A stretch of 29,699 nt of DNA from positions 1 to 29,699 of the IMG/VR virus record IMGVR_UViG_3300042465_001993, one strand, 5' to 3'. This document shows positions 6,498-13,328 of this stretch, piece after piece. Within the stretch, counting starts at the first letter, position 1. Each line of letters opens with the position of its first letter. Under the pieces are notes generated by a model. It was not told where the DNA came from. It saw only the letters and a program-made list of their open reading frames with translations, and searched no databases. The stretch is from a virus. A program made the position numbers and the translations under genes.

Positions 6498-8608
6498 GTC
6501 ATCAGTGGCCCGGTGGCCTTATCAGACCTATCCCTCCAACTCCGGCAGGCCCGTACCAAGACGGTGCTGCTCCTGGGGTGTGGACGCTCGACCAGATGAA
6601 CTACTGGCTCAAGCAAGGGCTGTGGCCGATTGCGGGTAATATTGCCCCTGATCCGTACTTTGAGTACGTCACGATGCTGCTCCCCGGCAACGGCACGAAC
6701 GGGGCGCAGAACAACACGTTCCTCGACAGCAGCACCAACAACTTCACGATCACCCGCAACGGCAACACGACGCAGGGCACGTTCAGCCCGTTTGGGAGCA
6801 ACTGGTCGAACTCTAGTTTTAGCGGTTCCGCGTATCTAACCTACAACCCCGGCGCTACTGCGGCGTTTGGGACTGGCGACTTTACGGTTGAGGCTTGGGT
6901 CTTTGCGACGGAAGCCTTATCAAGCGGCGACAACCCATATATCTGCGATACCCGAGGTGGTGGCGGGGCATGGTCATTTTCTTGGAACTGGACTGGTTCT
7001 GCAAATCCTTGGCAACTTGCTTGGGCCAATTCCTCTGCGCTTCAATCAAGCACATCCATGCCTCTCAACACATGGAACCATTGCGCGTATGTACGCAGCG
7101 GAACAACAGGCACCTTGTATCTGAACGGTGTGTCCATTGGCACATGGACGGATAGTTACAACTACTCTTCTTCGGTCACATCCATAACTATTGGCCGAAG
7201 GTTTACTACGACTGGGCAGACGCAGTGGCTCCCCGGATACTTGTCTAACCTGCGAATCGTCAAGGGCACCGCTGTCTACACCGGCGCTTTCACGCCGCCG
7301 ACATCTCCCCTCACCGCAATCACCAACACGGTATTGCTGACCTGTCAGAGCAACCGCTTCATCGACAACAGCAGCAACGCATTCGCCATCACGGTCAACG
7401 GCTCCCCAAGCGTCCAACGCTTCAGCCCGTTCAATCCGACTGCGCCCTATGCCGCAGGCACTGATGGCGGGAGTGGGTACTTTGATGGGAGTGGAGATTC
7501 GCTGACCACTAGCAGTCTGCCATCTTTCAATGGAGACTTTGATATTGAATTTTGGGTTTATTCAACCGCTATTAGCACACCGTTTTATTTGTACAGAAGC
7601 GGTGATGCATACCCACTTGTAAGCATACAAGTTTCTTTTAGTTCTGCGTTGCGTGCCGATGTTTCAACAGATGGGGCGACATCCACAACCTTGACCCATC
7701 AAAGTACAGCCGTGGCGGGACAATGGAATCATGTTGCGTTGACGCGCTCAGGAACTACAGTTCGTCTATTTTTGAACGGCGTAGTGTCCAGTTCCACAAT
7801 AACTGTGTCTGGAGCGATATCAACAACAAGCGCTGTAACTTACCTTGGTACCGGCGCGGCATTGCTTACTGGCTACCTTAGTAATTTGCGCGTTGTTCAA
7901 GGTTCTGCTGTCTATACAAGTAGTTTCACACCCCCTTCTTCGCCTGTCACAGCAATTACCAACACTAGCCTCCTGCTGAATTTCACCAACGCAGGCATCA
8001 TCGACAACGCCGAGATGAACAACCTTGAAACGGTTGGCAACGCGCAGATCAGCACCGCGCAGAGCAAGTTCGGTGGGGCGTCGATGTACTTTGATGGAAG
8101 TGGGGATGCTTTGGCGCTGCCTGCCAACATTAACTTGGCGATGGGCAGTGGCGACTTCACCATTGAGATGTGGGTTTACGCAGCCCTCGCAAGCAATAGT
8201 ACAACGGTTGGTGGAAGTTGGCCGAGATTCTTTACGCTTGGCACCGCACAGGGTTCAGGCAACATTAATTCTTATGTTGCGTCCGGCGCAACTGTGTATA
8301 TCGATATTGATGGCGCGGGTGGGCCATTAAGTTTTACGGCTTCAACACTGTTAAATTCAACTTGGAATCACTACGCAATAACCCGATCAGGCACAACACT
8401 CAAAGCATTTGTGAACGGAACTCAGGTCGCAAGTTCAACCGCTTCAAATAATCTTAATCTTGCCGCAACGACTCAAAGTTGGATCGGCGCAATTAGTTCG
8501 TCTGCGGGAACCTTCAACGGCTATATCGACGACCTCCGCATCACCAAGGGCGTAGCCCGTTACACCGCCAACTTCACAGCGCCAACAGCGGCATTCCCGC
8601 TTTTCTGA
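6494..8608 (+). CDS. Triple LamG-domain tail adhesin (704 aa)
   Basis: The start overlaps the upstream stop (ATGA). Residues 1-55 hold a Pro-rich leader with GVWTLDQMNYWLKQGLWP, seen in many aquatic phage adhesins. Three concanavalin A-like LamG domains follow (about 58-276, 279-490 and 491-704). Each carries the signature [TNS]GDF[TD][IV]E.WV[FY] and, further on, WNH.A..RSGTT plus a sheet-forming LNG or VNG. Each ends with [LD]LR[IV][VT][KQ]G.A.YT..FT.P. LamG domains bind carbohydrates or proteins, so this is a good candidate for host-surface recognition. The cores of domains 2 and 3 are visibly AT-richer than their edges. Confidence 0.8.
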   Translation: MSHQWPGGLIRPIPPTPAGPYQDGAAPGVWTLDQMNYWLKQGLWPIAGNIAPDPYFEYVTMLLPGNGTNGAQNNTFLDSSTNNFTITRNGNTTQGTFSPFGSNWSNSSFSGSAYLTYNPGATAAFGTGDFTVEAWVFATEALSSGDNPYICDTRGGGGAWSFSWNWTGSANPWQLAWANSSALQSSTSMPLNTWNHCAYVRSGTTGTLYLNGVSIGTWTDSYNYSSSVTSITIGRRFTTTGQTQWLPGYLSNLRIVKGTAVYTGAFTPPTSPLTAITNTVLLTCQSNRFIDNSSNAFAITVNGSPSVQRFSPFNPTAPYAAGTDGGSGYFDGSGDSLTTSSLPSFNGDFDIEFWVYSTAISTPFYLYRSGDAYPLVSIQVSFSSALRADVSTDGATSTTLTHQSTAVAGQWNHVALTRSGTTVRLFLNGVVSSSTITVSGAISTTSAVTYLGTGAALLTGYLSNLRVVQGSAVYTSSFTPPSSPVTAITNTSLLLNFTNAGIIDNAEMNNLETVGNAQISTAQSKFGGASMYFDGSGDALALPANINLAMGSGDFTIEMWVYAALASNSTTVGGSWPRFFTLGTAQGSGNINSYVASGATVYIDIDGAGGPLSFTASTLLNSTWNHYAITRSGTTLKAFVNGTQVASSTASNNLNLAATTQSWIGAISSSAGTFNGYIDDLRITKGVARYTANFTAPTAAFPLF

Positions 8609-8616
8609 GGATGACC

Positions 8617-8940
8617 ATGCTTTACTCTAAGAACGGCTCCATCCCCAAGCCCGAGACTGACGGCACCGAAGGGTGGATCGAAGTCGAAGAATCCCCAACT
8701 CCCGGCGAAGGTCAGGAAGTGGTGTGGTGGTTCCCGCCCGGATGGGTAGTGCGCCCCGTGTGCCCGAACGAACCCGGCATGAAATACGGTTGGAATCAGT
8801 CGGATCAACAGTGGATGGCGACGCCCGTGGAAGAAGTTCCGGTCATCACAATTGATCTTGGCGAGCACACCATCCCCGCCGGTAGTTCTGCTGATGTCAT
8901 CACAATGGGTAGTGCGGCAGATACCATTTCTGGCGCATAA
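8617..8940 (+). CDS. Small conserved tail-region protein, Trp/Pro-rich (107 aa)
   Basis: Two starts are possible, ATG at 8611 or 8617. I prefer 8617 because a GAGG at 8607-8610 is then spaced correctly and the product opens MLYSKNGSIPKPETDGTEGW. A Trp-rich part follows (EVVWWFPPGWVVRP, then YGWNQSDQQWM). The C-terminal 30 residues are rich in Val, Ile, Ser and Ala. No membrane segment or enzymatic motif is present. Similar short proteins with a WWFPPGW-type stretch occur next to tail adhesins in other phages as I recall them. Function unknown; probably a tail accessory protein. Confidence 0.6.
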   Translation: MLYSKNGSIPKPETDGTEGWIEVEESPTPGEGQEVVWWFPPGWVVRPVCPNEPGMKYGWNQSDQQWMATPVEEVPVITIDLGEHTIPAGSSADVITMGSAADTISGA

Positions 8941-8964
8941 AGCAACTTTGATTTGGAGAGCCCT

Positions 8965-9807
8965 TTGAACGATCTGATCATCAGCAACATGAACACCGCT
9001 CTGGCGGTGAAGAAGCCCGAGTACAACCTGATGCTGAAGAACATTCAGGATCGGATGCCTGCCGTCGTGCGGGACACGAGCAACTTCCACAAAAGCCACA
9101 GCCAGTTCATGCAGGTTGCTTTGGACGTAACGGCCATCACGCCGATCCGCTCCATCAAGCATTCCTTGGCTGAGATCGACCGTACCCGATCCGCGCTTCA
9201 GGAGGCGTACATCAACCTGCGCAAGAAGCAGGTGGAACTCAAGCGCAAAGAAGCCGCCTTGGAAACCACGACCGACCCGTTTGATCGGGAGTTGTTGGAG
9301 ATTGAGATTCTGGAAATCAATGGCCAGATCGAAGGCACCCAGAACCATGTAAACGGTGCCATCCGCAAAATGAACTTCTTTGTCAATCAACACAAGCAAC
9401 TGCTTGAGAAGGTTGGCAAGAACGAGATCACCGAAGAAGACTACGAGCGTGAGGAAGCCCGGTATCACATCATGACCTGCATGAAGCAGGCGCTGAACGC
9501 CGCCCGGTCTCGTAACGGCATGATCGACGAGGGCAACCTAATCTACTTGTTTGACCTGGGCATTAATGCCGCTCAGGCGCAGGCTGAAGTCTTTGCCTAC
9601 CTGAACATGGAGAACCAACTCATCTCCAACGGTCAGGCCCCCACGCACGAGATGACGATGCGCTGGTTGGAGGCTTGTGCTGACAAGTGGGCAGATGATC
9701 CGGCCAAGTTTGCCGCCCGTCGCGGGTTCTCTATCTTTGACCGGTCTTCCCTGACCAACTCCCCCCTGCTAGAGCAGGCTCCTGACCCGGATCAGAAGGC
9801 TGCGTGA
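8965..9807 (+). CDS. Coiled-coil phage protein of unknown function (280 aa)
   Basis: There is no ATG near the start. I choose TTG at 8965 because GGAG at 8955-8958 is well placed; the in-frame TTG at 8953 would have no site before it. The product is acidic-basic helical throughout. Residues about 60-140 form a long coiled coil (SALQEAYINLRKKQVELKRK, then REL-LEIEILEIN), with further helices to residue 240. It has no membrane segment, signal or catalytic motif. It sits between the adhesin genes and a glycosyltransferase and overlaps the latter by one base. I do not recognise the family; a scaffold-like or virion-associated helical protein is possible. Confidence 0.65.
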   Translation: MNDLIISNMNTALAVKKPEYNLMLKNIQDRMPAVVRDTSNFHKSHSQFMQVALDVTAITPIRSIKHSLAEIDRTRSALQEAYINLRKKQVELKRKEAALETTTDPFDRELLEIEILEINGQIEGTQNHVNGAIRKMNFFVNQHKQLLEKVGKNEITEEDYEREEARYHIMTCMKQALNAARSRNGMIDEGNLIYLFDLGINAAQAQAEVFAYLNMENQLISNGQAPTHEMTMRWLEACADKWADDPAKFAARRGFSIFDRSSLTNSPLLEQAPDPDQKAA

Positions 9808-10541
9808 TGCATCTGGTCATCGGCACTCCCTGCTACGGCGGGATGATGTGTACGGAGTACACGCAGTCTCTCTTGTCTCTCAAGGAAGCCTGCCTCCAGT
9901 ACAACATCAAGATGACCTGCATTTTCCTGGGCAATGAGTCCTTGGTGCAACGGGGCCGGAACACCATCGCGCATCACTTCATGGGTATGCCGGATGCAAC
10001 CCATCTGATGTTCATTGATGCTGATCAGAAGTTCGTGGCGAACGACATCGCCAGAATGGTCAAAGCAGACAAGGGAATCATCGGCGGGGCAGTCCCCATG
10101 AAGGGCATCAACTGGGAAAAGGTGCGGCAGGGGGCGGCGCTAAACCACCCCAACCTAGCATCTCTGACCGGCGTGTTCAATCTGAACAAGTTGCCCGGCC
10201 ACGAGATGATCGACTCTAACCTGCCGTTCCAAGTCAAGCACGTCGGTACTGGATTTATGTTGATCCGGCGCGATGTGTTTGAGAAACTTCAGCCCCATGT
10301 GGGTTGGTACACCAATGGCGGCGTAAGTATCAATCCCGAGGATAAGGTCTACGACTACTTCAAGGTTCAGAATGTAGACAACCAATTGCTCTCGGAAGAC
10401 TACAACTTCTGCCATATGTACCGTGAGCATGGCGGACAGGTTTGGGTTGCCCCGTGGTGCGTACTGGGGCACTTTGGCGCATATCTTTTCAGTGGGCAGT
10501 ACGCCCAACAAGGAGCACTTGATGGCACATCATTGCATTAA
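9807..10541 (+). CDS. Glycosyltransferase, GT-A fold (244 aa)
   Basis: ATG at 9807 overlaps the upstream TGA (TGATG); GTG at 9804 is possible but less likely. The N-terminus LVIGTPCYGGMM is the first strand and loop of a GT-A nucleotide-sugar fold; ESLVQRGRNTIAHHF follows, then the metal-binding DXD motif in FIDADQ (D71 and D73). A GGAVPMKG stretch and a C-terminal ED...CHMYREHGG segment complete the catalytic domain. The enzyme transfers a sugar from an activated donor. Targets could be phage proteins or host surface glycans. It overlaps the next gene by 20 bases. The adhesin-rich setting fits virion or surface modification, but the substrate cannot be told. Confidence 0.8.
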   Translation: MHLVIGTPCYGGMMCTEYTQSLLSLKEACLQYNIKMTCIFLGNESLVQRGRNTIAHHFMGMPDATHLMFIDADQKFVANDIARMVKADKGIIGGAVPMKGINWEKVRQGAALNHPNLASLTGVFNLNKLPGHEMIDSNLPFQVKHVGTGFMLIRRDVFEKLQPHVGWYTNGGVSINPEDKVYDYFKVQNVDNQLLSEDYNFCHMYREHGGQVWVAPWCVLGHFGAYLFSGQYAQQGALDGTSLH

Positions 10542-10860
10542 GTACCGTCTCAACGCTGACGGCACCATCCCTTCTTTCCTGTGCCTGCATCCCGAGGGTG
10601 TGGGTGGGGTGTTTGTTGTGGGTGATCCCGCTACGCCTAGCCCACGCGACATGGTGATGATCGGGTTGTCGGAGAACGACGACACGGGTGACGCTGAAGT
10701 CATCCCGACCAAGGATGATCTGCAAGCCTATCTGGCTTCTGTAGGCACGGGATGGACGGAGCCAGACCCGGCAGACCCTGCCAATCCCCCGGTGCCGTTT
10801 GATCCGGCCAAGTGGGCCAATTGGGTATGGGATCGTAAGGTTGCTCTTGATGCAGGTTGA
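10522..10860 (+). CDS. Hypothetical phage protein (112 aa)
   Basis: AAGGAG at 10510-10515 precedes the ATG at 10522, which is inside the 3' end of the glycosyltransferase gene (20-base overlap, different frame). The product opens MAHHCIKYRLNADGTIPSFL and has an acidic Pro-rich C-terminal half (EPDPADPANPPVPFDPAKW) ending with a Trp-rich helix. No membrane segment or known motif. The strong ribosome binding site and length make it a real gene. I do not recognise the family. Neighbours on the right are the membrane proteins of the lysis cassette. Confidence 0.65.
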   Translation: MAHHCIKYRLNADGTIPSFLCLHPEGVGGVFVVGDPATPSPRDMVMIGLSENDDTGDAEVIPTKDDLQAYLASVGTGWTEPDPADPANPPVPFDPAKWANWVWDRKVALDAG

Positions 10861-10862
10861 TC

Positions 10863-11060
10863 ATGGAAGAAACGGTTGAAACAAAATTCTTCGTACATGA
10901 AGCAGTTTGCGCTCAACGGTACGAAGCCATCGAAAAGCGGCTTGAGGACGGCAGCAAACGCATGACGCGCATTGAGCATCTGCTGTACATCACCATCGCT
11001 GCGGTCTTCCTTGGCCCTGGCGTGGCGGCACTGTTCCTAAAGAACTTACTGGGGCTGTAG
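10863..11060 (+). CDS. Small tail-anchored membrane protein, holin-like (65 aa)
   Basis: ATG at 10863 lies two bases after the upstream stop. Residues 1-40 are charged and helical (AQRYEAIEKRLEDGSKRMTR) and residues about 43-62 form one hydrophobic segment (LLYITIAAVFLGPGVAALFL). A short coiled coil followed by a single C-terminal membrane helix resembles XhlA-type haemolysin/holin-associated proteins. This is the first of five consecutive membrane proteins before the lysozyme. A role in lysis timing or membrane permeabilisation is inferred from this layout only. Confidence 0.6.
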   Translation: MEETVETKFFVHEAVCAQRYEAIEKRLEDGSKRMTRIEHLLYITIAAVFLGPGVAALFLKNLLGL

Positions 11061-11061
11061 C

Positions 11062-11337
11062 ATGGCATGGTCAGACGTACTCAAAGCAGTCATTCCCATC
11101 GTAGTGGCTGCGCTTGCTTGGTTACTTGGGCAGGTTGCATCCTTCTCCGAGCGTCTGACCAAGATCGAGGGGCAGATGCCCGCGCTGATCACCAAGGAAG
11201 GTGTCCCAACTGACAGCCCGATCAGCGCCGAACGCAGGCAGATTCAGAAAGAGCAACTGATGGCGCACATCAACGAGTTGCAAGTCAAGGTCAGGCTGCT
11301 TGAGGAACGCGAGCGCATTGCCAAGGGGAACAAGTAG
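11062..11337 (+). CDS. Small N-anchored coiled-coil membrane protein (91 aa)
   Basis: The start codon is one base after the preceding stop. Residues 5-27 are hydrophobic (VLKAVIPIVVAALAWLLGQV) and form one membrane anchor. The rest is a charged helix with coiled-coil character near the C-terminus (QIQKEQLMAHINELQVKVRL). This is the reverse of its neighbour, where the membrane helix is C-terminal. The geometry, an N-terminal anchor plus soluble coiled coil, resembles inner-membrane spanins, but at 91 residues it is short for an i-spanin and no lipoprotein o-spanin was found beside it. Lysis role is a hypothesis. Confidence 0.6.
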   Translation: MAWSDVLKAVIPIVVAALAWLLGQVASFSERLTKIEGQMPALITKEGVPTDSPISAERRQIQKEQLMAHINELQVKVRLLEERERIAKGNK

Positions 11338-11340
11338 TGT

Positions 11341-11835
11341 ATGGAACCGATAACCGGCATTCTCGCGGCAGTATCAGCGGCGAATGCTGCATTTGGGGCC
11401 GTTAAGAAACTCGTCGCCACAGGCCGCGAGATTCAGGACGTTGCCGGTCAGATTGGTAAGTGGTACGGCGCTTTCGGGGACTTCAACCGCCTAGCCAACG
11501 AGAAGGCCAACAAGAAGCCCTCGGTTTTCAAGCGCCTGTTGCACGACGGCAGTATCGAGCAGGAAGCCTTGCAGATCACGATGCACAAGCAGGCATTGGT
11601 CAAGCAGGAGTACGAACTGAAGTTGTTGATCATCGCTCACTACGGTGAGAACGTGTACAACGAGATGATCATGGAGCGCATCCGACTCAAGAAGGAGCGC
11701 GAGAAGAAAGACCGAGAGCACCGCCTGCGGCAGCAGGAGTTCATGCTCAACGCTAAGTACGGGGCAGCGATTGCTTTCGTGGCAACCGCCCTAATCGCGG
11801 TGGGCTACTACTTAATCGACAAGGCACAGCAATGA
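11341..11835 (+). CDS. Tail-anchored membrane protein (164 aa)
   Basis: Start is three bases after the upstream stop. The N-terminus has Ala/Gly-rich helices (GILAAVSAANAAFGAVKK), the centre is a long charged helix (MIMERIRLKKEREKKDREHR), and residues about 139-158 form one C-terminal membrane helix (YGAAIAFVATALIAVGYYLI). I recall related N-terminal patterns in hypothetical phage proteins annotated only as having a transmembrane helix. The gene ends in a four-base overlap with the next start. The position in the membrane protein cluster links it to lysis or membrane remodelling; the role is unknown. Confidence 0.6.
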   Translation: MEPITGILAAVSAANAAFGAVKKLVATGREIQDVAGQIGKWYGAFGDFNRLANEKANKKPSVFKRLLHDGSIEQEALQITMHKQALVKQEYELKLLIIAHYGENVYNEMIMERIRLKKEREKKDREHRLRQQEFMLNAKYGAAIAFVATALIAVGYYLIDKAQQ

Positions 11836-12308
11836 GTTTCAGGAAGCCGCCGGAAGGCGCAAGCCGGTCAGAGAGGGAGGCCCATGTTAAGGCTCTTGCT
11901 GCGGTTTCTATTAGCCTGCTTGCTCTACTCCTTGCTGTTACAAATTACTTTGCCGGAAGGAACTCCTCTGCGATTCTCAATGGAACCATAGAGTCGAACA
12001 ACCTGTGGGCGTGGTATCAGGCCAAGAACGTCCGGGCGACCATCTACGAGGTCACCAACAACGAGCAGAAAGCCACCAAGCAACGCGCCGACATGGACGA
12101 GATCATGGAGAAGGCCCGTGCTGCTGAAGCCAAACGCGACGCTGCCAAGGCCAAGTCTTCGTACTACTCGTACTCCGGCATGGCGCTACAACTAGCCATC
12201 GTCCTGTCCTCTGCCGCCATCTTGGCCGTCACCCTGAGTCTGTTCTACGCCTCCATCGGCGTGGGGGCGGTTGGGGTGCTTCTGTTCTTCTTTGCTCTAG
12301 GAGCCTGA
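11832..12308 (+). CDS. DUF4337-like membrane protein (158 aa)
   Basis: ATG overlaps the upstream TGA by four bases. Three hydrophobic segments are visible: residues about 21-40 (ALAAVSISLLALLLAVTNYF), about 117-135 (ALQLAIVLSSAAILAVTLSL) and about 139-157 (ASIGVGAVGVLLFFFALGA). Between the first two lies a hydrophilic loop with ESNNLWAWYQAKNVRATIYE, the conserved core of DUF4337. That family is widespread in bacteria and of unknown function. Finding it within a phage lysis cassette is uncommon in my experience. A structural or regulatory partner of the holin is one possibility. Confidence 0.65.
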   Translation: MSFRKPPEGASRSEREAHVKALAAVSISLLALLLAVTNYFAGRNSSAILNGTIESNNLWAWYQAKNVRATIYEVTNNEQKATKQRADMDEIMEKARAAEAKRDAAKAKSSYYSYSGMALQLAIVLSSAAILAVTLSLFYASIGVGAVGVLLFFFALGA

Positions 12309-12309
12309 G

Positions 12310-12813
12310 ATGCTGTCGCTTCTTTCCACCCTCGGGGGCTTGCTGCTCTCGGGCCTGCCAAAATTGCTTGAATACTTCCAGAACAAGGCAGATCAAGCCC
12401 ATGAACTGAAGTTGGCTCAGGTTCAGACCGAGCGCGAACTTCAACTGGCAGCGGCAGGTTTTGCAGCCCAGGCCCGGATGGAAGAGATTCGCACCGAGCA
12501 GGTTGCGATGGAGACTGACGCTCGGATGACCGAGGCGGCTCTGGCGCACGACCAGAAGATCATGGACAAGGCGTCCCGGTGGGTGGTGAACTACACCGGC
12601 ACCGTCCGGCCTACGGTCACTTACATCTTCGTGTTTGAGTTGGTGGCCATCAACGCCTTCATGGCGTGGTATCTGTGGAACCACCCGAATCTGATTCAGG
12701 GCATGGACGACATCATCCTGTACTCCGACCTGATCTTCTCCGCCGATGAGATGGCTATCCTTGGCGGCATCATCGGCTACTGGTTCGGGTCGCGTCAGTG
12801 GAGTAAGAAGTGA
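12310..12813 (+). CDS. Holin of the 3-TM family (GTA/phage type)
   Basis: GGAG at 12300-12303 precedes the ATG. The N-terminal helix (LLSTLGGLLLSGLPKLLEYF) is amphipathic or hydrophobic, a long charged coiled coil follows, and the C-terminal third holds membrane segments (VTYIFVFELVAINAFMAWYL and MAILGGIIGYWFGSRQW). The 'RPTVTY...FSADEMAILGGIIGYWFGSRQ' arrangement is characteristic of the three-transmembrane holins known from gene transfer agents and phages. Holins oligomerise in the inner membrane and let the endolysin reach peptidoglycan. Its 3' end overlaps the lysozyme start by four bases, the classic holin-endolysin coupling. Confidence 0.75.
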   Translation: MLSLLSTLGGLLLSGLPKLLEYFQNKADQAHELKLAQVQTERELQLAAAGFAAQARMEEIRTEQVAMETDARMTEAALAHDQKIMDKASRWVVNYTGTVRPTVTYIFVFELVAINAFMAWYLWNHPNLIQGMDDIILYSDLIFSADEMAILGGIIGYWFGSRQWSKK

Positions 12814-13313
12814 AACTGAGCAAGGCGGGCGAAGACCTCATGCACAAGTATGAGGGGTTTAGGAGTAAACCCTACCTTTGCCCTGCCTACATCTGGACGA
12901 TTGGCTATGGCCACGTCCTGTACCAAGAGCAGATCAGGCTCCCGGTTATCCGCAAGGAAGGCTACACCGGGATGCTCCGCAACGAGTTTCCCCTGAAGCC
13001 GGAGGACAGCCGTGTCTGGACTAAGACGGAGATCGACGAACTATTCCGTGATGATGTCGGCACTTTTGAACGTGGTGTTCTTCGACTTGTTCCCGGCGTA
13101 TCTGGCCGTCAAGGCTCTTTTGACGCTCTGGTCAGTTTTGCCTTCAATGCAGGGCTAGGCAATCTTCAGCGCAGTCAGATCAGGATGCGGGCCAACCGGG
13201 ACGACTGGAATGGGGCGGCAGACGCCTTCAGGCAGTGGACCAAGGGTGGTGGCAAAGTCCTGCCGGGTCTGGTCAAGCGCCGGGAAGCCGAGATTGCCCT
13301 TTTCCTGTCTTGA
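12810..13313 (+). CDS. Endolysin, GH24 phage lysozyme (167 aa)
   Basis: The start is GTG at 12810, overlapping the holin stop by four bases. The active-site region KYEGFRSKPY...CPAYIWTIGYGH places the catalytic Glu at residue 15, Cys at 24 and Thr at 30. This E-x8-C-x5-T spacing is the E-C/D-T triad of T4-type lysozymes; here the middle position is Cys rather than the Asp of T4. The C-terminal FNAGLGNLQ, QWTKGGGKVLPGLVKRREAE segments are the second lobe. It cleaves the MurNAc-GlcNAc bond of peptidoglycan at lysis. No signal-arrest-release segment is visible at the N-terminus, so export should depend on the holin. Confidence 0.85.
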   Translation: MKLSKAGEDLMHKYEGFRSKPYLCPAYIWTIGYGHVLYQEQIRLPVIRKEGYTGMLRNEFPLKPEDSRVWTKTEIDELFRDDVGTFERGVLRLVPGVSGRQGSFDALVSFAFNAGLGNLQRSQIRMRANRDDWNGAADAFRQWTKGGGKVLPGLVKRREAEIALFLS

Positions 13314-13328
13314 CGGGAGAATACCGAT

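Noticed and set aside
3983-8608. Variable region of a diversity-generating retroelement in the adhesin genes
   Set aside because: I found no reverse transcriptase gene and no near-identical template repeat in the window, and the adhesins do not show a C-type lectin end.
8560-9468. 302-codon minus-strand frame
   Set aside because: It is opposite the coiled-coil gene; antisense of Lys/Glu-rich helices commonly gives Leu/Phe-rich open frames like this.
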